From Chitinophaga rhizophila (GTDB lineage: Bacteria; Bacteroidota; Bacteroidia; Chitinophagales; Chitinophagaceae), in assembly GCF_019492185.1 (NCBI RefSeq), contig NZ_JAICCF010000004.1:558001-622000 (forward strand): DNA of 64,000 bases, given 5' to 3'. Positions 1-8,361 of this stretch are shown in pieces. Every line of letters begins with the position of its first letter. Position 1 is the stretch's first letter. A program made the position numbers and the translations under genes. The notes under the pieces were generated by a model, which was not told the DNA's origin, did no database searches, and was given only the letters and a program-made list of their open reading frames with translations.

Positions 1-1
1 G

Positions 2-1561
2 TTTGTACAGTCAGTAGTGTCAGGGCATCTGGGTGGTGCAAATGACATTACACGGAAAATAGCAGCAGCCATCGGCGCTCAGGCCGTGATCACTACCAGC
101 AGCGATCTGCAGGAAATCTGGGCGCTGGATACCCTGGCCGCAAAGTTTGGCTGGAAGCAGTCAGCAACGGCAGACATGAACCAGATTATTTCGTTGTTTG
201 TCAACAATAAACGTACAGCATTGCTGCTGGATGTAAAGGACCAGGGGACCGCTTACCTGGAAAAGACGCTGCCTGATTTTGCGGACATATACTATGATTT
301 TAACAGCATAGACCTTGAACAATATGACCTGTTGATAGCGGTGACTTACCGGGTATACCAGGCAGACATCCCTGTGCTGTCTTTCCATCCCCAGGTATTA
401 CATGTGGGCATGGGCTGCTCCCGCGATATAGAGCCGGACCAGCTGGAGGCGTCTGTGTATGATCAGCTGGCGCAGCAGCAGCTGGCAGTAGCCGCTATAA
501 AAACGATAGGGTCTATTGATGTGAAGCATGACGAGGTAGCTTTTATCGCATTGGCTGAGCAATTAGGCGTACCATTCATTACCTATAGTGCAGCAGCGCT
601 CAATACACAACAGGTGGTCAATCCGTCTGAAGTGGTGATGTCCAAACTGGGCGTACACAGTGTATCAGAAGCAGCCGCATTGTTATCGTCGGGCAACCGC
701 AATTTATTACTGGAGAAACAGAAGATTACCGTTCCTTCCGGGAAGAAACATACCATTGCCATCGCTATTGATCCGCAGGCAGTACGTAAGGCCGTAGTGG
801 CCATTGTGGGAGCTGGTCCGGGAGATGCAGCGCTGATCAGTATCAAAGGGAAAGAGCTGGTAGAAACTGCCGACCTGATACTATATGCCGGCAGTCTGAT
901 ACCCGAAGAGATCACTCATTATGCAAAGAAGGAAGCCATTGTACGTAACTCAGCCAGCATGACTTTGGAAGAGCAGATCCATCTGATGGAAACGCATTAT
1001 GCCAAAGGCCATCTGATCGTGAGGCTGCAATCCGGCGATCCGAGTATATACGGCGCTATACAGGAACAGATGACCATCTTTGATGAGAAAGGGATGGACT
1101 ATTATATCGTACCGGGCATCTCTTCCTTCCAGGCAGCAGCCGCCAGTCTGAAGTCAGAGTTTACCATTCCGGAAGTGGTACAAACCATCATCCTGACACG
1201 GGGTGCTGGTAAAACACCGTTGCCCGAGCATGAGAAGCTGAACGAGATGGCGAAGCACAAAGCCACGATGTGCATCTTCCTGAGTGCAACAATCGCGAAA
1301 TCCGTGCAGGAGCAGTTACTGGAACACTATGCACCTGATACGCCGGTAGCAGTATTATACAGGGTAAGCTGGAAGGACGAAGAGATCTATACCGGCGAAC
1401 TCAAAGACCTGGCGCAGATCGTGCGGGAAAACAAGCTGACACTGACCACGCTGGTGATTGTGGGTGCCGCAATTGGCGCGCGCAAGAACCGCTCGCATTT
1501 GTATAGTCCGGAGTGGAAGCATACATTCAGAACCGGCAAAGCCCTTAAAGCGAAAGAATGA
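2..1561 (+). CDS. cobM: CbiG-CobM/CbiF fusion: cobalt-precorrin-5A hydrolase + precorrin-4 C11-methyltransferase (5' partial)
   Basis: Bifunctional corrin-ring enzyme of B12 synthesis. The frame is open to the left edge, and the first visible residues contain SGHLGGAN, a motif internal to CbiG, so the true start lies upstream; the GTG at 17 is not a start. The CbiG part (about residues 1-255) opens the delta-lactone of cobalt-precorrin-5A. From about residue 264 (AIVGAGPGD) an SAM-dependent tetrapyrrole methylase of the CbiF/CobM family follows, with LYAGSLIP, RLQSGDPSIYG and VPGISSFQAAAA, which methylates C11 of precorrin-4. The two domains catalyse successive steps, so the fusion is sensible. 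It is the first visible gene of the plus-strand cob run, and its stop overlaps the cobK start (ATGA). The domain calls are secure; the full length is unknown. Confidence 0.93.
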   Translation, partial: FVQSVVSGHLGGANDITRKIAAAIGAQAVITTSSDLQEIWALDTLAAKFGWKQSATADMNQIISLFVNNKRTALLLDVKDQGTAYLEKTLPDFADIYYDFNSIDLEQYDLLIAVTYRVYQADIPVLSFHPQVLHVGMGCSRDIEPDQLEASVYDQLAQQQLAVAAIKTIGSIDVKHDEVAFIALAEQLGVPFITYSAAALNTQQVVNPSEVVMSKLGVHSVSEAAALLSSGNRNLLLEKQKITVPSGKKHTIAIAIDPQAVRKAVVAIVGAGPGDAALISIKGKELVETADLILYAGSLIPEEITHYAKKEAIVRNSASMTLEEQIHLMETHYAKGHLIVRLQSGDPSIYGAIQEQMTIFDEKGMDYYIVPGISSFQAAAASLKSEFTIPEVVQTIILTRGAGKTPLPEHEKLNEMAKHKATMCIFLSATIAKSVQEQLLEHYAPDTPVAVLYRVSWKDEEIYTGELKDLAQIVRENKLTLTTLVIVGAAIGARKNRSHLYSPEWKHTFRTGKALKAKE

Positions 1562-2316
1562 TATTGGTTTTTGGTGGAACGACAGAAGGTAAAATAGTAG
1601 CTGGCATACTGGAAAAGCATGGCAGGCACTATTACTATTCCACCAAAACAGCTATTGCATTTACGCCGGGGCCTTACGGGAAATACCGTTCCGGAGCGCT
1701 GACGGCAGCAGACCTGCAAACATTTTGCAGGGCACAGGATATTAAAGCCATTGTGCATGCCAGTCACCCGTTTGCCGCCGTGCTACATAACACCATTGAT
1801 ACTTGTGCAAGGGAACTGGCATTGCCGGTATACCGGTTTGAGCGACGTTATCCGGAGCGGCAGTCGGATGCCCTGATCAGGTATGTGGCTTCTTACCAGG
1901 AAGCAACAGAATGGCTGGAAAGGCATGTACAGGGAACATTGCTGGCGCTGACAGGCGTACAGACCATTGCTCCGCTGAGGCACTATTGGGAAAAGCATCA
2001 CACTATTTTCAGGATACTGCCCAGGGAAAGCTCGCTGGCACTGGCCAGGGCAGCAGGATTTCCTGTGGAGCAACTGATTATGGAGATGCCAGGCAGCGAC
2101 CTGGTCCTGGAAACAGCGCTGATCAATACAAATCATATCAGGGCGATACTGACAAAAGACAGTGGGGAGTCGGGGTTTATATCGACAAAGATCGGAGCCG
2201 CCTTAGCCAATGGAATACCGATTGTGATCGTTGAGCGGCCGGCATTGCCGGAGAGCTTCATTCCGGTAACGGACGAAGCCTCGCTGATGGAAGCATTAAA
2301 CCGGTCATCGCTATGA
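1558..2316 (+). CDS. cobK: Precorrin-6A / cobalt-precorrin-6A reductase
   Basis: A 252-residue CobK/CbiJ reductase that reduces one ring double bond of (cobalt-)precorrin-6A using a nicotinamide cofactor. It starts with the family's N-terminal nucleotide-binding signature ILVFGGTTEG, followed by HASHPFA (residues about 69-75) and, near the C-terminus, TKDSGESGF with IVIVERP, all typical of CobK. Length is normal for the family. The ATG overlaps the upstream stop by four bases and the stop overlaps the cbiD ATG in the same way (2313-2316), so the three genes are translationally coupled. Confidence 0.93.
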   Translation: MILVFGGTTEGKIVAGILEKHGRHYYYSTKTAIAFTPGPYGKYRSGALTAADLQTFCRAQDIKAIVHASHPFAAVLHNTIDTCARELALPVYRFERRYPERQSDALIRYVASYQEATEWLERHVQGTLLALTGVQTIAPLRHYWEKHHTIFRILPRESSLALARAAGFPVEQLIMEMPGSDLVLETALINTNHIRAILTKDSGESGFISTKIGAALANGIPIVIVERPALPESFIPVTDEASLMEALNRSSL

Positions 2317-3395
2317 GTTTACAGCCGATACCAGCAGGCCCTTTAAGACAAGGGTATACGACCGGTGCATGCGCCACCGCCTGTACCAGGGCGGCGCTGT
2401 TGTCGCTGATCAGGCAGGAGCCGGTAACGGAGGTGGAGATTACACTGCCGCTGGGAGAAAAGGTCACATTTGCCATCAGCTCGTGCACCTATACCGGTGC
2501 TCAGGCCACCTGTACTACAGTAAAGGATGCAGGCGATGATCCGGACGTAACCAACGGAGCAACGATCGGGTGTACCGTATCATTCAATGATACCCTGGAC
2601 GTAAGATTTTTCAGGGGTGAGGGCGTAGGGATAGTGACATTGCCGGGACTGGCCATTGGCGTCGGAGAGCCGGCCATCAATCCGGTACCCCGGCAGATGA
2701 TGACAGCAGTTGCCCAATTCCTCACCCATCAGTATAAGCTAAATAAAGGGGTAAATATCGAGGTTTTCGTGGTCGGCGGAGCTGAGATAGCTCAAAAGAC
2801 CCTGAACAGCCGTATCGGGATCTTAGAGGGCATTTCCATACTGGGCACGACCGGCATAGTGAGACCGTTCAGCGCCTCGGCCTATATTGCCAGTATTACA
2901 CAAGGTATTGATGTAGCAGTGGCCAATGGTTGCCGGGAGATTGTGATCAATTCGGGCGGCCGGTCAGAGAACATCCTTCGTAAACGGATGGACCACCTGC
3001 AGGAATATGCTTTTATACAGTATGGCAACTGGATCGGGGAAACCCTGGAAAAGATCCGTAGCGTGCCGCTGGAAAAAGTAACGATGGGCATCATGCTGGG
3101 CAAAGCAGCCAAGCTGGCGCAGGGAGAGCTGGATACTCACAGCGGGAAGTCAACCTGGGATAAGCAGTTCATCTATGAGCTGGCAAAAGGATGCGGTTAC
3201 ACGGAAGAGCAGTGTACACCGATACTGGACCTGAACATGGCCAGGCGGCTGACAGCGCTTTTTCCGTTTACTGAGACAGAGCCTTTTTTCAGGGAACTGG
3301 CCAGGCGCTGTTATGCAGTATGCGCACCACTGATACCCGAAGTCAGGTTACAACTTTTATTGATTGACGCAAACGACACAATTCTAAGTTTTTGA
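2313..3395 (+). CDS. cbiD: Cobalt-precorrin-5B C1-methyltransferase
   Basis: A 360-residue CbiD. The family methylates C1 of cobalt-precorrin-5B in the anaerobic, cobalt-early branch of B12 synthesis. Visible signatures are the N-terminal GYTTGACATACT (residues about 14-25), the glycine-rich middle region with GEPAINPVPR, and GILEGISILGTTGIV. The presence of cbiD with a cbiG domain points to the anaerobic-type ring-contraction route, although a CobN-type chelatase, usually linked to the aerobic route, is also in this locus. The ATG overlaps cobK and the stop is one base from the permease start. Confidence 0.93.
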   Translation: MSLQPIPAGPLRQGYTTGACATACTRAALLSLIRQEPVTEVEITLPLGEKVTFAISSCTYTGAQATCTTVKDAGDDPDVTNGATIGCTVSFNDTLDVRFFRGEGVGIVTLPGLAIGVGEPAINPVPRQMMTAVAQFLTHQYKLNKGVNIEVFVVGGAEIAQKTLNSRIGILEGISILGTTGIVRPFSASAYIASITQGIDVAVANGCREIVINSGGRSENILRKRMDHLQEYAFIQYGNWIGETLEKIRSVPLEKVTMGIMLGKAAKLAQGELDTHSGKSTWDKQFIYELAKGCGYTEEQCTPILDLNMARRLTALFPFTETEPFFRELARRCYAVCAPLIPEVRLQLLLIDANDTILSF

Positions 3396-3396
3396 T

Positions 3397-4101
3397 ATGA
3401 TTGGATACCTTTTTACAGACTCACTATTATTAGGCATACAGCATTCCTTTGAACCGGACCATATGGCGGCAGTATCCGTACTGGCATCAGAGAAAGCGAA
3501 TAACAGGATAAGTCTGTCAAAACTGATCTGGCGTTCTTCCCAATGGGCATTAGGGCACTCAGTGACCCTGATCCTGTTCAGCACCATAGCGCTGCTGGTA
3601 AAGTCGGCATTGCCGCTCGACATGTCATCCTATGCAGAGATGATCGTTGGGCCGGTAATGATCTGGCTGGGTATTTCAGCCATCCGCAGAAACCATAAGC
3701 TCAAAAAGATGATGGAGACGCATAAGGTCTTTGCAGAACATGCCCATACAAACAATGCCCTTCACCTGCATGGCCGTCAGGGAGAGGAAATAGCGATGAA
3801 TCCGCTCAGCCGCTCCTTCTGGGTAGGCATGTTACATGGACTGGCAGGAACAGGGGGCGCGTGTGCTGTAGCATTGATCATGGCCTCCCGCAACACCGGT
3901 ACCGCGATCGGTATTATTGTACTTCAGAGTATCGGTATTATTGCAGCCATGACTACCTATAGCTGTGTGCTGGCATTCTCCGTATCCAGGTTTATTGAGC
4001 GTAACCAGACAGCGTTCAAAGCAATGAACGCCGTTGTAGGACTGTTCTCCATCGCCGTAGGCTGCCTCTGGATCTACAACATCTTTGCTGAAGCTAATTA
4101 A
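3397..4101 (+). CDS. Nickel/cobalt permease (NiCoT/NicO-like), probable cobalt importer
   Basis: A 234-residue integral membrane protein with about six hydrophobic segments. The first contains HSFEPDH, which fits the HX4DH metal-selectivity motif of the NiCoT family, and a second His-containing stretch (MLHGLAGTGG) recalls the other NiCoT/UreH-type signature. A cytosolic loop rich in His (EHAHTNNALHLHG, about residues 114-126) could bind metal. Its place between cbiD and the chelatase genes, one base after the cbiD stop, argues for cobalt as the substrate. Sequence alone cannot separate cobalt from nickel, nor import from export. Confidence 0.85.
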   Translation: MIGYLFTDSLLLGIQHSFEPDHMAAVSVLASEKANNRISLSKLIWRSSQWALGHSVTLILFSTIALLVKSALPLDMSSYAEMIVGPVMIWLGISAIRRNHKLKKMMETHKVFAEHAHTNNALHLHGRQGEEIAMNPLSRSFWVGMLHGLAGTGGACAVALIMASRNTGTAIGIIVLQSIGIIAAMTTYSCVLAFSVSRFIERNQTAFKAMNAVVGLFSIAVGCLWIYNIFAEAN

Positions 4102-4110
4102 GAACAAAGC

Positions 4111-5055
4111 ATGCAATCATTTCCATTCTCCGCAATATATGCCCAGGATGACTTTAAGCTGGCACTTATACTCTGTATGATAGAGCCCGGTTTAGGAGGT
4201 GTACTGGCACTAGGCGATAAAGGTACCGGTAAAACGACGACCGTCAGGGCCATGAGTGACCTGATGCGACGCAGTGAAGCCGCCTTTCCGTTTGTCAATC
4301 TGCCAATAGGCGCTACTGAAGACAGAGTACTGGGCACTATCCACCTGGAGACGCTGATCAATGAGAAAAAGGTAGTGGTGCAGCCCGGCTTATTGGCAGC
4401 CGCGCACCAGGGTATCCTGTATATAGACGAGGTAAACCTGCTGAATGACTACCTGATGGATATATTACTGGACGCAGCCGCCAGCGGTGGCTATCACCTG
4501 GAAAGAGACAGCATTTCCCGCTGGTTTGAGAGCAGGTTTTGCCTCGTAGGAACCATGAACCCGGAGGAAGGGGAACTACGACCGCAGTTGCTGGACAGAT
4601 TCGGACTGAGCGTGACGGTGCATACACCGTCAGACAGGGCGGACCGTATGCAGATTGTGAGTCGCCGGTTAACTTTCGATACCGATACAGCAGCTTTCTG
4701 CGCACAATATGACGCATCAGAACAGGCGTTGTCGGAAAGAATAACCAGCGCCAAAAGCGAACTAAAGGCTGTCAGTTATAATGAGGATATACAGATATTA
4801 ATTGCTGACACCTGTATTAAACATGAGGTAGAAGGACTACGTGCAGACATCCTGCTACTAAAAGCAGCGAGGGCCCACGCAGCCTACCATCACCGGAAAG
4901 CGGTGAGTACCGACGATGTACACAAGGTAATGCCCTTTGTACTGTCCCACCGTTCGAAGCATTATTCTCCATCACAAAATCCTCAGCAGCAGCGGGAGCA
5001 GCAGTCTCCCAGGGATGAAAAGGAGGGCGACTCGATAAGGATCAGAATGAGCTGA
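4111..5055 (+). CDS. chlI: Mg/Co-chelatase AAA+ subunit (ChlI-like; zero-frame product of a chlD gene)
   Basis: A 314-residue AAA+ ATPase of the ChlI/BchI family. Walker A is GDKGTGKTT (about residues 35-43), Walker B is ILYIDEVNLL and the sensor region is GTMNPEEGELRPQLLDRFG. It would power cobalt insertion together with CobN. After the AAA+ part comes a Gln/Pro/charge-rich tail (QNPQQQREQQSPRDEKEG), which is the kind of linker found in the middle of ChlD rather than at the end of ChlI. The frame then stops at TGA 5053, while the -1 frame continues without a conventional start into a VWA domain. I read this as the short product of a chlD gene whose long product requires frameshifting. Confidence 0.9.
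   Translation: MQSFPFSAIYAQDDFKLALILCMIEPGLGGVLALGDKGTGKTTTVRAMSDLMRRSEAAFPFVNLPIGATEDRVLGTIHLETLINEKKVVVQPGLLAAAHQGILYIDEVNLLNDYLMDILLDAAASGGYHLERDSISRWFESRFCLVGTMNPEEGELRPQLLDRFGLSVTVHTPSDRADRMQIVSRRLTFDTDTAAFCAQYDASEQALSERITSAKSELKAVSYNEDIQILIADTCIKHEVEGLRADILLLKAARAHAAYHHRKAVSTDDVHKVMPFVLSHRSKHYSPSQNPQQQREQQSPRDEKEGDSIRIRMS
5016..5031 (+). other. Candidate -1 frameshift site in chlI/chlD
   Basis: The sequence TGAAAAGGAGGGCGAC contains a run of four A with AAG in the zero frame (5020-5022) preceded by A. A lysyl-tRNA could therefore slip back one base from AAG to AAA, immediately beyond the -1-frame stop at 5016-5018. It overlaps a Shine-Dalgarno-like AGGAGG (5021-5026), which is uncommon in Bacteroidota coding DNA. 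It is not a perfect X XXY YYZ heptamer, so the exact slip codon is inferred. Confidence 0.45.
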
Positions 5056-5840
5056 GAAAAGAGAATAATCCATTACAGGAGTATCTGTCCCGGGCCGCCA
5101 AAACGGACAAATATATTCAGTTGACGCACCATTCGGCCGATAGCCGCAAAGGCGTAACAATTAAAAACCCGGCACGCGGAAGGCAGTTGACTCAACGTCA
5201 GCCTGTAGCCCATCCATCTGACAGTATAGATACCCTGGCAACACTCCGGCATTACCTGATACACGGAAAAACGGAGATACAATACAAACGGGAGCAGGCG
5301 AAGGTAGACATGTTCATCTTCTTCATCCTGGACTCCAGCGGATCTATGATGAGGGACCAACAGATTGCTTTTATCAAGGGACTGGTCGCTGCTACGGTGC
5401 AAAAGTACAAAACGAGGCGTATCAGGTATGCAGCAGTGGCATTGTGTAATGGTGGAGCGCAGTTGTTATCGGCCCCTACCCTGCATGCAGATGATTTACT
5501 GACAGCAGTATCCGCCCTGAAAACAGGTGGAAAAACAAACCTCCAGGCAGGATTTGCCCTGCTCCGGCGGCAACTGAAAGCAAACATGTACAACAAAACG
5601 CAACTCTACATCTTTACGGACGGGAAGATCAATGCAGGTAGTACCCCTACCCCATTTGAAGAAGCCGTACAGTACTACAAACAGTACCTGTCTCCCGTGA
5701 AAGAAACGACAGTAGTTAATACAGAAAGCGGTTTTATACAGCTGCACCAGGCCCAAAAACTGGCTAGGGCTATTAATGCAGTACACTACCAGGATATGAG
5801 CGTTTATAACCTGCCCGCCAAAGGCCAGGCACACCGTTAG
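5019..5840 (+). CDS. chlD: Mg/Co-chelatase VWA domain (ChlD/BchD C-terminal half), probably made by -1 frameshift
   Basis: VWA integrin-I-like domain with the MIDAS motif DSSGS in FFILDSSGSM, followed by the family-typical FTDGKIN with the second metal-site Asp. The open frame begins directly after TGA 5016-5018. In-frame residues before the first possible start (TTG 5121) read as real protein (NELRKENNPLQEYLSRA), so translation evidently enters from upstream. No ATG or GTG is available in this stretch. A -1 slip from the ChlI frame between 5019 and 5055 would give one 576-residue AAA+/linker/VWA protein, the usual ChlD size. A true frameshift mutation or a TTG start (239 residues) are the alternatives. 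Confidence 0.85.
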   Translation, partial: KGGRLDKDQNELRKENNPLQEYLSRAAKTDKYIQLTHHSADSRKGVTIKNPARGRQLTQRQPVAHPSDSIDTLATLRHYLIHGKTEIQYKREQAKVDMFIFFILDSSGSMMRDQQIAFIKGLVAATVQKYKTRRIRYAAVALCNGGAQLLSAPTLHADDLLTAVSALKTGGKTNLQAGFALLRRQLKANMYNKTQLYIFTDGKINAGSTPTPFEEAVQYYKQYLSPVKETTVVNTESGFIQLHQAQKLARAINAVHYQDMSVYNLPAKGQAHR

Positions 5841-5886
5841 CCGTTAACGGGCAGGACATACAATAACCATTTATCAGACAATAAAT

Positions 5887-5957
5887 CATCGGATAACAGC
5901 ATACCCGACAGGCGAGGCTGATCAGGCAAAACCTGAACAACGACAACTTATCCGATG
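5887..5957 (+). promoter_or_regulatory. Inverted repeat / RNA hairpin upstream of cobU
   Basis: A perfect 10-bp inverted repeat (5887-5896 with 5948-5957) encloses a second 5-bp hairpin (5922-5926 with 5932-5936). The right arm covers the ATG at 5955. The RNA could thus fold over the start of cobU. It lacks the conserved core expected of a full cobalamin riboswitch, so a regulatory role is only a possibility. Confidence 0.35.
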
Positions 5958-5990
5958 GCTAATTACTCATTCTTAATTGCTAATTCTTTC

Positions 5991-6494
5991 ATGCTGCATT
6001 ACATTTCCGGTGGACAACGATCAGGCAAAAGCGACTTTGCTGTGAGACAGGCACTCGACCTTTCCGATAATCCCGTTTATCTTGCCACATCACGTATCTG
6101 GGACGAGGATCACAGGGCGAGGGTGCAGCTGCACAAAAATAGCCGGGACACCCGTTGGGAGAATATCGAAGAGGAAAAATATATCAGCCGGTTACAACTG
6201 GAAAACAGGACGGTGGTATTTGATTGTGTAACCCTCTGGCTGACCAACTTCTTTGTAGACCATCAGTATAACGTAGCCGATGCACTGGAAGAAGCTAAGT
6301 CAGAATTTGAGCGATTTATACAACAACACTTCCACCTCATCATCATCTCTAACGAAATAGGCATGGGTGTACATGCATCAACAGATGCCGGCCGGAAATT
6401 CACCGACCTGCAAGGCTGGATGAATCAGCATATCGCCCGGAAGGCAGACAAAGCGACCTTTATGGTATCAGGCTTACCGCTTACTCTCAAATAA
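5991..6494 (+). CDS. cobU: Adenosylcobinamide kinase / adenosylcobinamide-phosphate guanylyltransferase
   Basis: A CobU/CobP bifunctional enzyme that phosphorylates adenosylcobinamide and then attaches GMP. I take the ATG at 5991 (167 residues) because it puts the Walker A motif GGQRSGKS near residues 6-13, as in the family. The in-frame ATG at 5955 would add 12 residues of no family resemblance. Further signatures are FDCVTLWLTN (about residues 73-82) and ISNEIGMGVHAS, followed by the conserved GRKFTDLQGWMNQ and VSGLPL end. It begins a second sub-cluster after a 150-base spacer with inverted repeats, followed by cobT 20 bases downstream. Confidence 0.93.
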   Translation: MLHYISGGQRSGKSDFAVRQALDLSDNPVYLATSRIWDEDHRARVQLHKNSRDTRWENIEEEKYISRLQLENRTVVFDCVTLWLTNFFVDHQYNVADALEEAKSEFERFIQQHFHLIIISNEIGMGVHASTDAGRKFTDLQGWMNQHIARKADKATFMVSGLPLTLK

Positions 6495-6514
6495 CACGTA
6501 ACGATCAGACAGAT

Positions 6515-7555
6515 ATGACTACATTCCACATTGCACCGGTTGATCATCACATAACGGCAGCATTGCAACATAAAATTGACAATAAGACCAAACCGCTGGG
6601 CGCACTGGGACAGCTGGAAGGTCTGGCATTAAAGATAGGCCGTATCCAGCAGACGCTTACCCCCACACTCAGCAAGCCTGCCATGGTAATCTTTGCTGGT
6701 GATCATGGCATTGCCCATGAAGGCGTGAGTCCATTCCCGCAGGAAGTTACCTACCAGATGGTGTTCAACTTTCTGCAGGGCGGGGCCGCTATTAACGTAT
6801 TTGCCCGGCAGCACAATATGGATATCAGGGTAGTTGACGCCGGTGTAAACTTTGACTTTAACGGGCATCCGGGTTTGATACACGCGAAGGTAGCCATGGG
6901 CACTAAAAGCTTTCTCCATGAAGCAGCCATGACCCAGGCCGAGTGCGAGACAGCTATTGAAAAAGGTGCGACCATCGTCAAAGCGTTACATGAGCAAGGG
7001 TGCAATGTTATCGGTTTTGGAGAGATGGGTATTGCCAATACTTCCGCCGCCTCTGTTATTATGAGCCTGTTGTGCAATATTCCGCTGGAGCAGTGTATAG
7101 GTCGAGGCACCGGCCTGGATGACGAAGGCCTGATACGCAAGAAAGTCATCCTGGCAGAAGCCATGATCCGCCATAACAGGATAGAGAAGACACCGCTGAA
7201 CGTACTCTCCACCTTCGGCGGCTTTGAGATAGCTATGATGTGTGGCGCGATGTTACAGGCAGCCGCTTCCGGCATGGTCATATTGGCAGATGGTTTTATT
7301 ACAACCGCCGCCTTACTCGTCGCCTCAGGCATGTATCCGGCAGTATTGGACTATACTATCTTCACGCACCAGTCCAACGAACAGGGGCACCGGCTGATGT
7401 TGGCCCACATGAAAGCAGTACCTTTACTGGACCTGGGCATGCGACTGGGTGAAGGCACAGGTGCAGCAGTCGCTTATCCGGTCATCCAGGCAGCAGTCAA
7501 CTTCCTGAACGAAATGGCCAGCTTTGAGTCTGCCGGCGTGTCCAACAAAGCATAA
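6515..7555 (+). CDS. cobT: Nicotinate-nucleotide--dimethylbenzimidazole phosphoribosyltransferase
   Basis: A 346-residue CobT that makes alpha-ribazole phosphate, the activated lower ligand, from nicotinate mononucleotide and a base such as dimethylbenzimidazole. Signatures in order are KTKPLGALGQLE (about residues 24-35), FAGDHGIA, GFGEMGIANTSAAS, FGGFEIAMM, and the C-terminal LGEGTGAAVA with the catalytic glutamate. Length is normal. It is followed by cobS two bases later. Confidence 0.96.
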   Translation: MTTFHIAPVDHHITAALQHKIDNKTKPLGALGQLEGLALKIGRIQQTLTPTLSKPAMVIFAGDHGIAHEGVSPFPQEVTYQMVFNFLQGGAAINVFARQHNMDIRVVDAGVNFDFNGHPGLIHAKVAMGTKSFLHEAAMTQAECETAIEKGATIVKALHEQGCNVIGFGEMGIANTSAASVIMSLLCNIPLEQCIGRGTGLDDEGLIRKKVILAEAMIRHNRIEKTPLNVLSTFGGFEIAMMCGAMLQAAASGMVILADGFITTAALLVASGMYPAVLDYTIFTHQSNEQGHRLMLAHMKAVPLLDLGMRLGEGTGAAVAYPVIQAAVNFLNEMASFESAGVSNKA

Positions 7556-7557
7556 AT

Positions 7558-8361
7558 ATGAAGAAGGAGATCCGCATATTTCTGACCGCGCTTATGTTCT
7601 TTACCCGCATACCCGTGCCGTCGGGTATTGACCATAATGCCGCTGATCTGAATAAGTCCAGCCGTTATTTTCCGATGGTAGGGATACTTACAGGTATTAT
7701 CGGGGCGGCCGTATTTGCCGGAGCGAATATGCTGTTTAAAGACATCTTCACAGCGGTGATCCTTTCGGTAATAGCAACCCTGCTTACGACCGGTGCGTTT
7801 CATGAGGACGGCCTGGCCGACGTAGCTGACGGCTTTGGCGGTGGATGGACCAGGCAGCGTATACTGGAAATCATGAAAGACTCCCGCGTGGGTGCCTTCG
7901 GTGTCATTGTCCTGATCATGACCCTGCTACTGAAAATATGCCTGCTCGCCAAACTGGCGCTGTTGATGATCAATACAAACCTGTTGCCTTACTGCCTGCT
8001 GTATGTAGCTGCACATGCGTTCAGTCGTACGATGCCGGTTTATCTCTTACGGTTCATGGCATATGCGCGTGAAGATGACAGCACGGCAAAAAGCAAACCA
8101 CTGGCAACAAAGATCAGCTGGACAGGTTTTGTCATTGCCAACATCACCGGATTGATACCTTTGTTAATGCTCATCATCTGCTTCCATCATTCATGGTGGC
8201 TACTAATGGTTGTCATTCCCTGCGGCTTACTCACTTTATACCTGTGCCGCTATTTCCGCAAATGGATCAATGGGTATACGGGAGACTGCCTGGGTGCTAC
8301 ACAACAACTTAATGAACTGATATTTTATATGGGAATCCTGGCTATATGGAACTTCATCTGA
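7558..8361 (+). CDS. cobS: Adenosylcobinamide-GDP ribazoletransferase (cobalamin-5'-phosphate synthase)
   Basis: A 267-residue polytopic membrane enzyme that joins adenosylcobinamide-GDP to alpha-ribazole (phosphate), the last assembly step. After an N-terminal FFTRIPVP it has the acidic family motif HEDGLADVADGFGGG (about residues 82-96), then KDSRVGAFG and several hydrophobic spans, ending with the conserved GDCLGATQQLNE. It starts two bases after cobT and its last 16 bases overlap cobC, so cobT-cobS-cobC are probably co-translated. Confidence 0.95.
   Translation: MKKEIRIFLTALMFFTRIPVPSGIDHNAADLNKSSRYFPMVGILTGIIGAAVFAGANMLFKDIFTAVILSVIATLLTTGAFHEDGLADVADGFGGGWTRQRILEIMKDSRVGAFGVIVLIMTLLLKICLLAKLALLMINTNLLPYCLLYVAAHAFSRTMPVYLLRFMAYAREDDSTAKSKPLATKISWTGFVIANITGLIPLLMLIICFHHSWWLLMVVIPCGLLTLYLCRYFRKWINGYTGDCLGATQQLNELIFYMGILAIWNFI

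Noticed and set aside
5900..5940. Short B12-box-like CAGG...ACCTG upstream of cobU
   Set aside because: It is explained by a simple 5-bp hairpin; the remaining riboswitch core is absent.
6751..7332. 193-codon minus-strand frame inside cobT
   Set aside because: It lies wholly within the well-conserved cobT gene and has no family resemblance.
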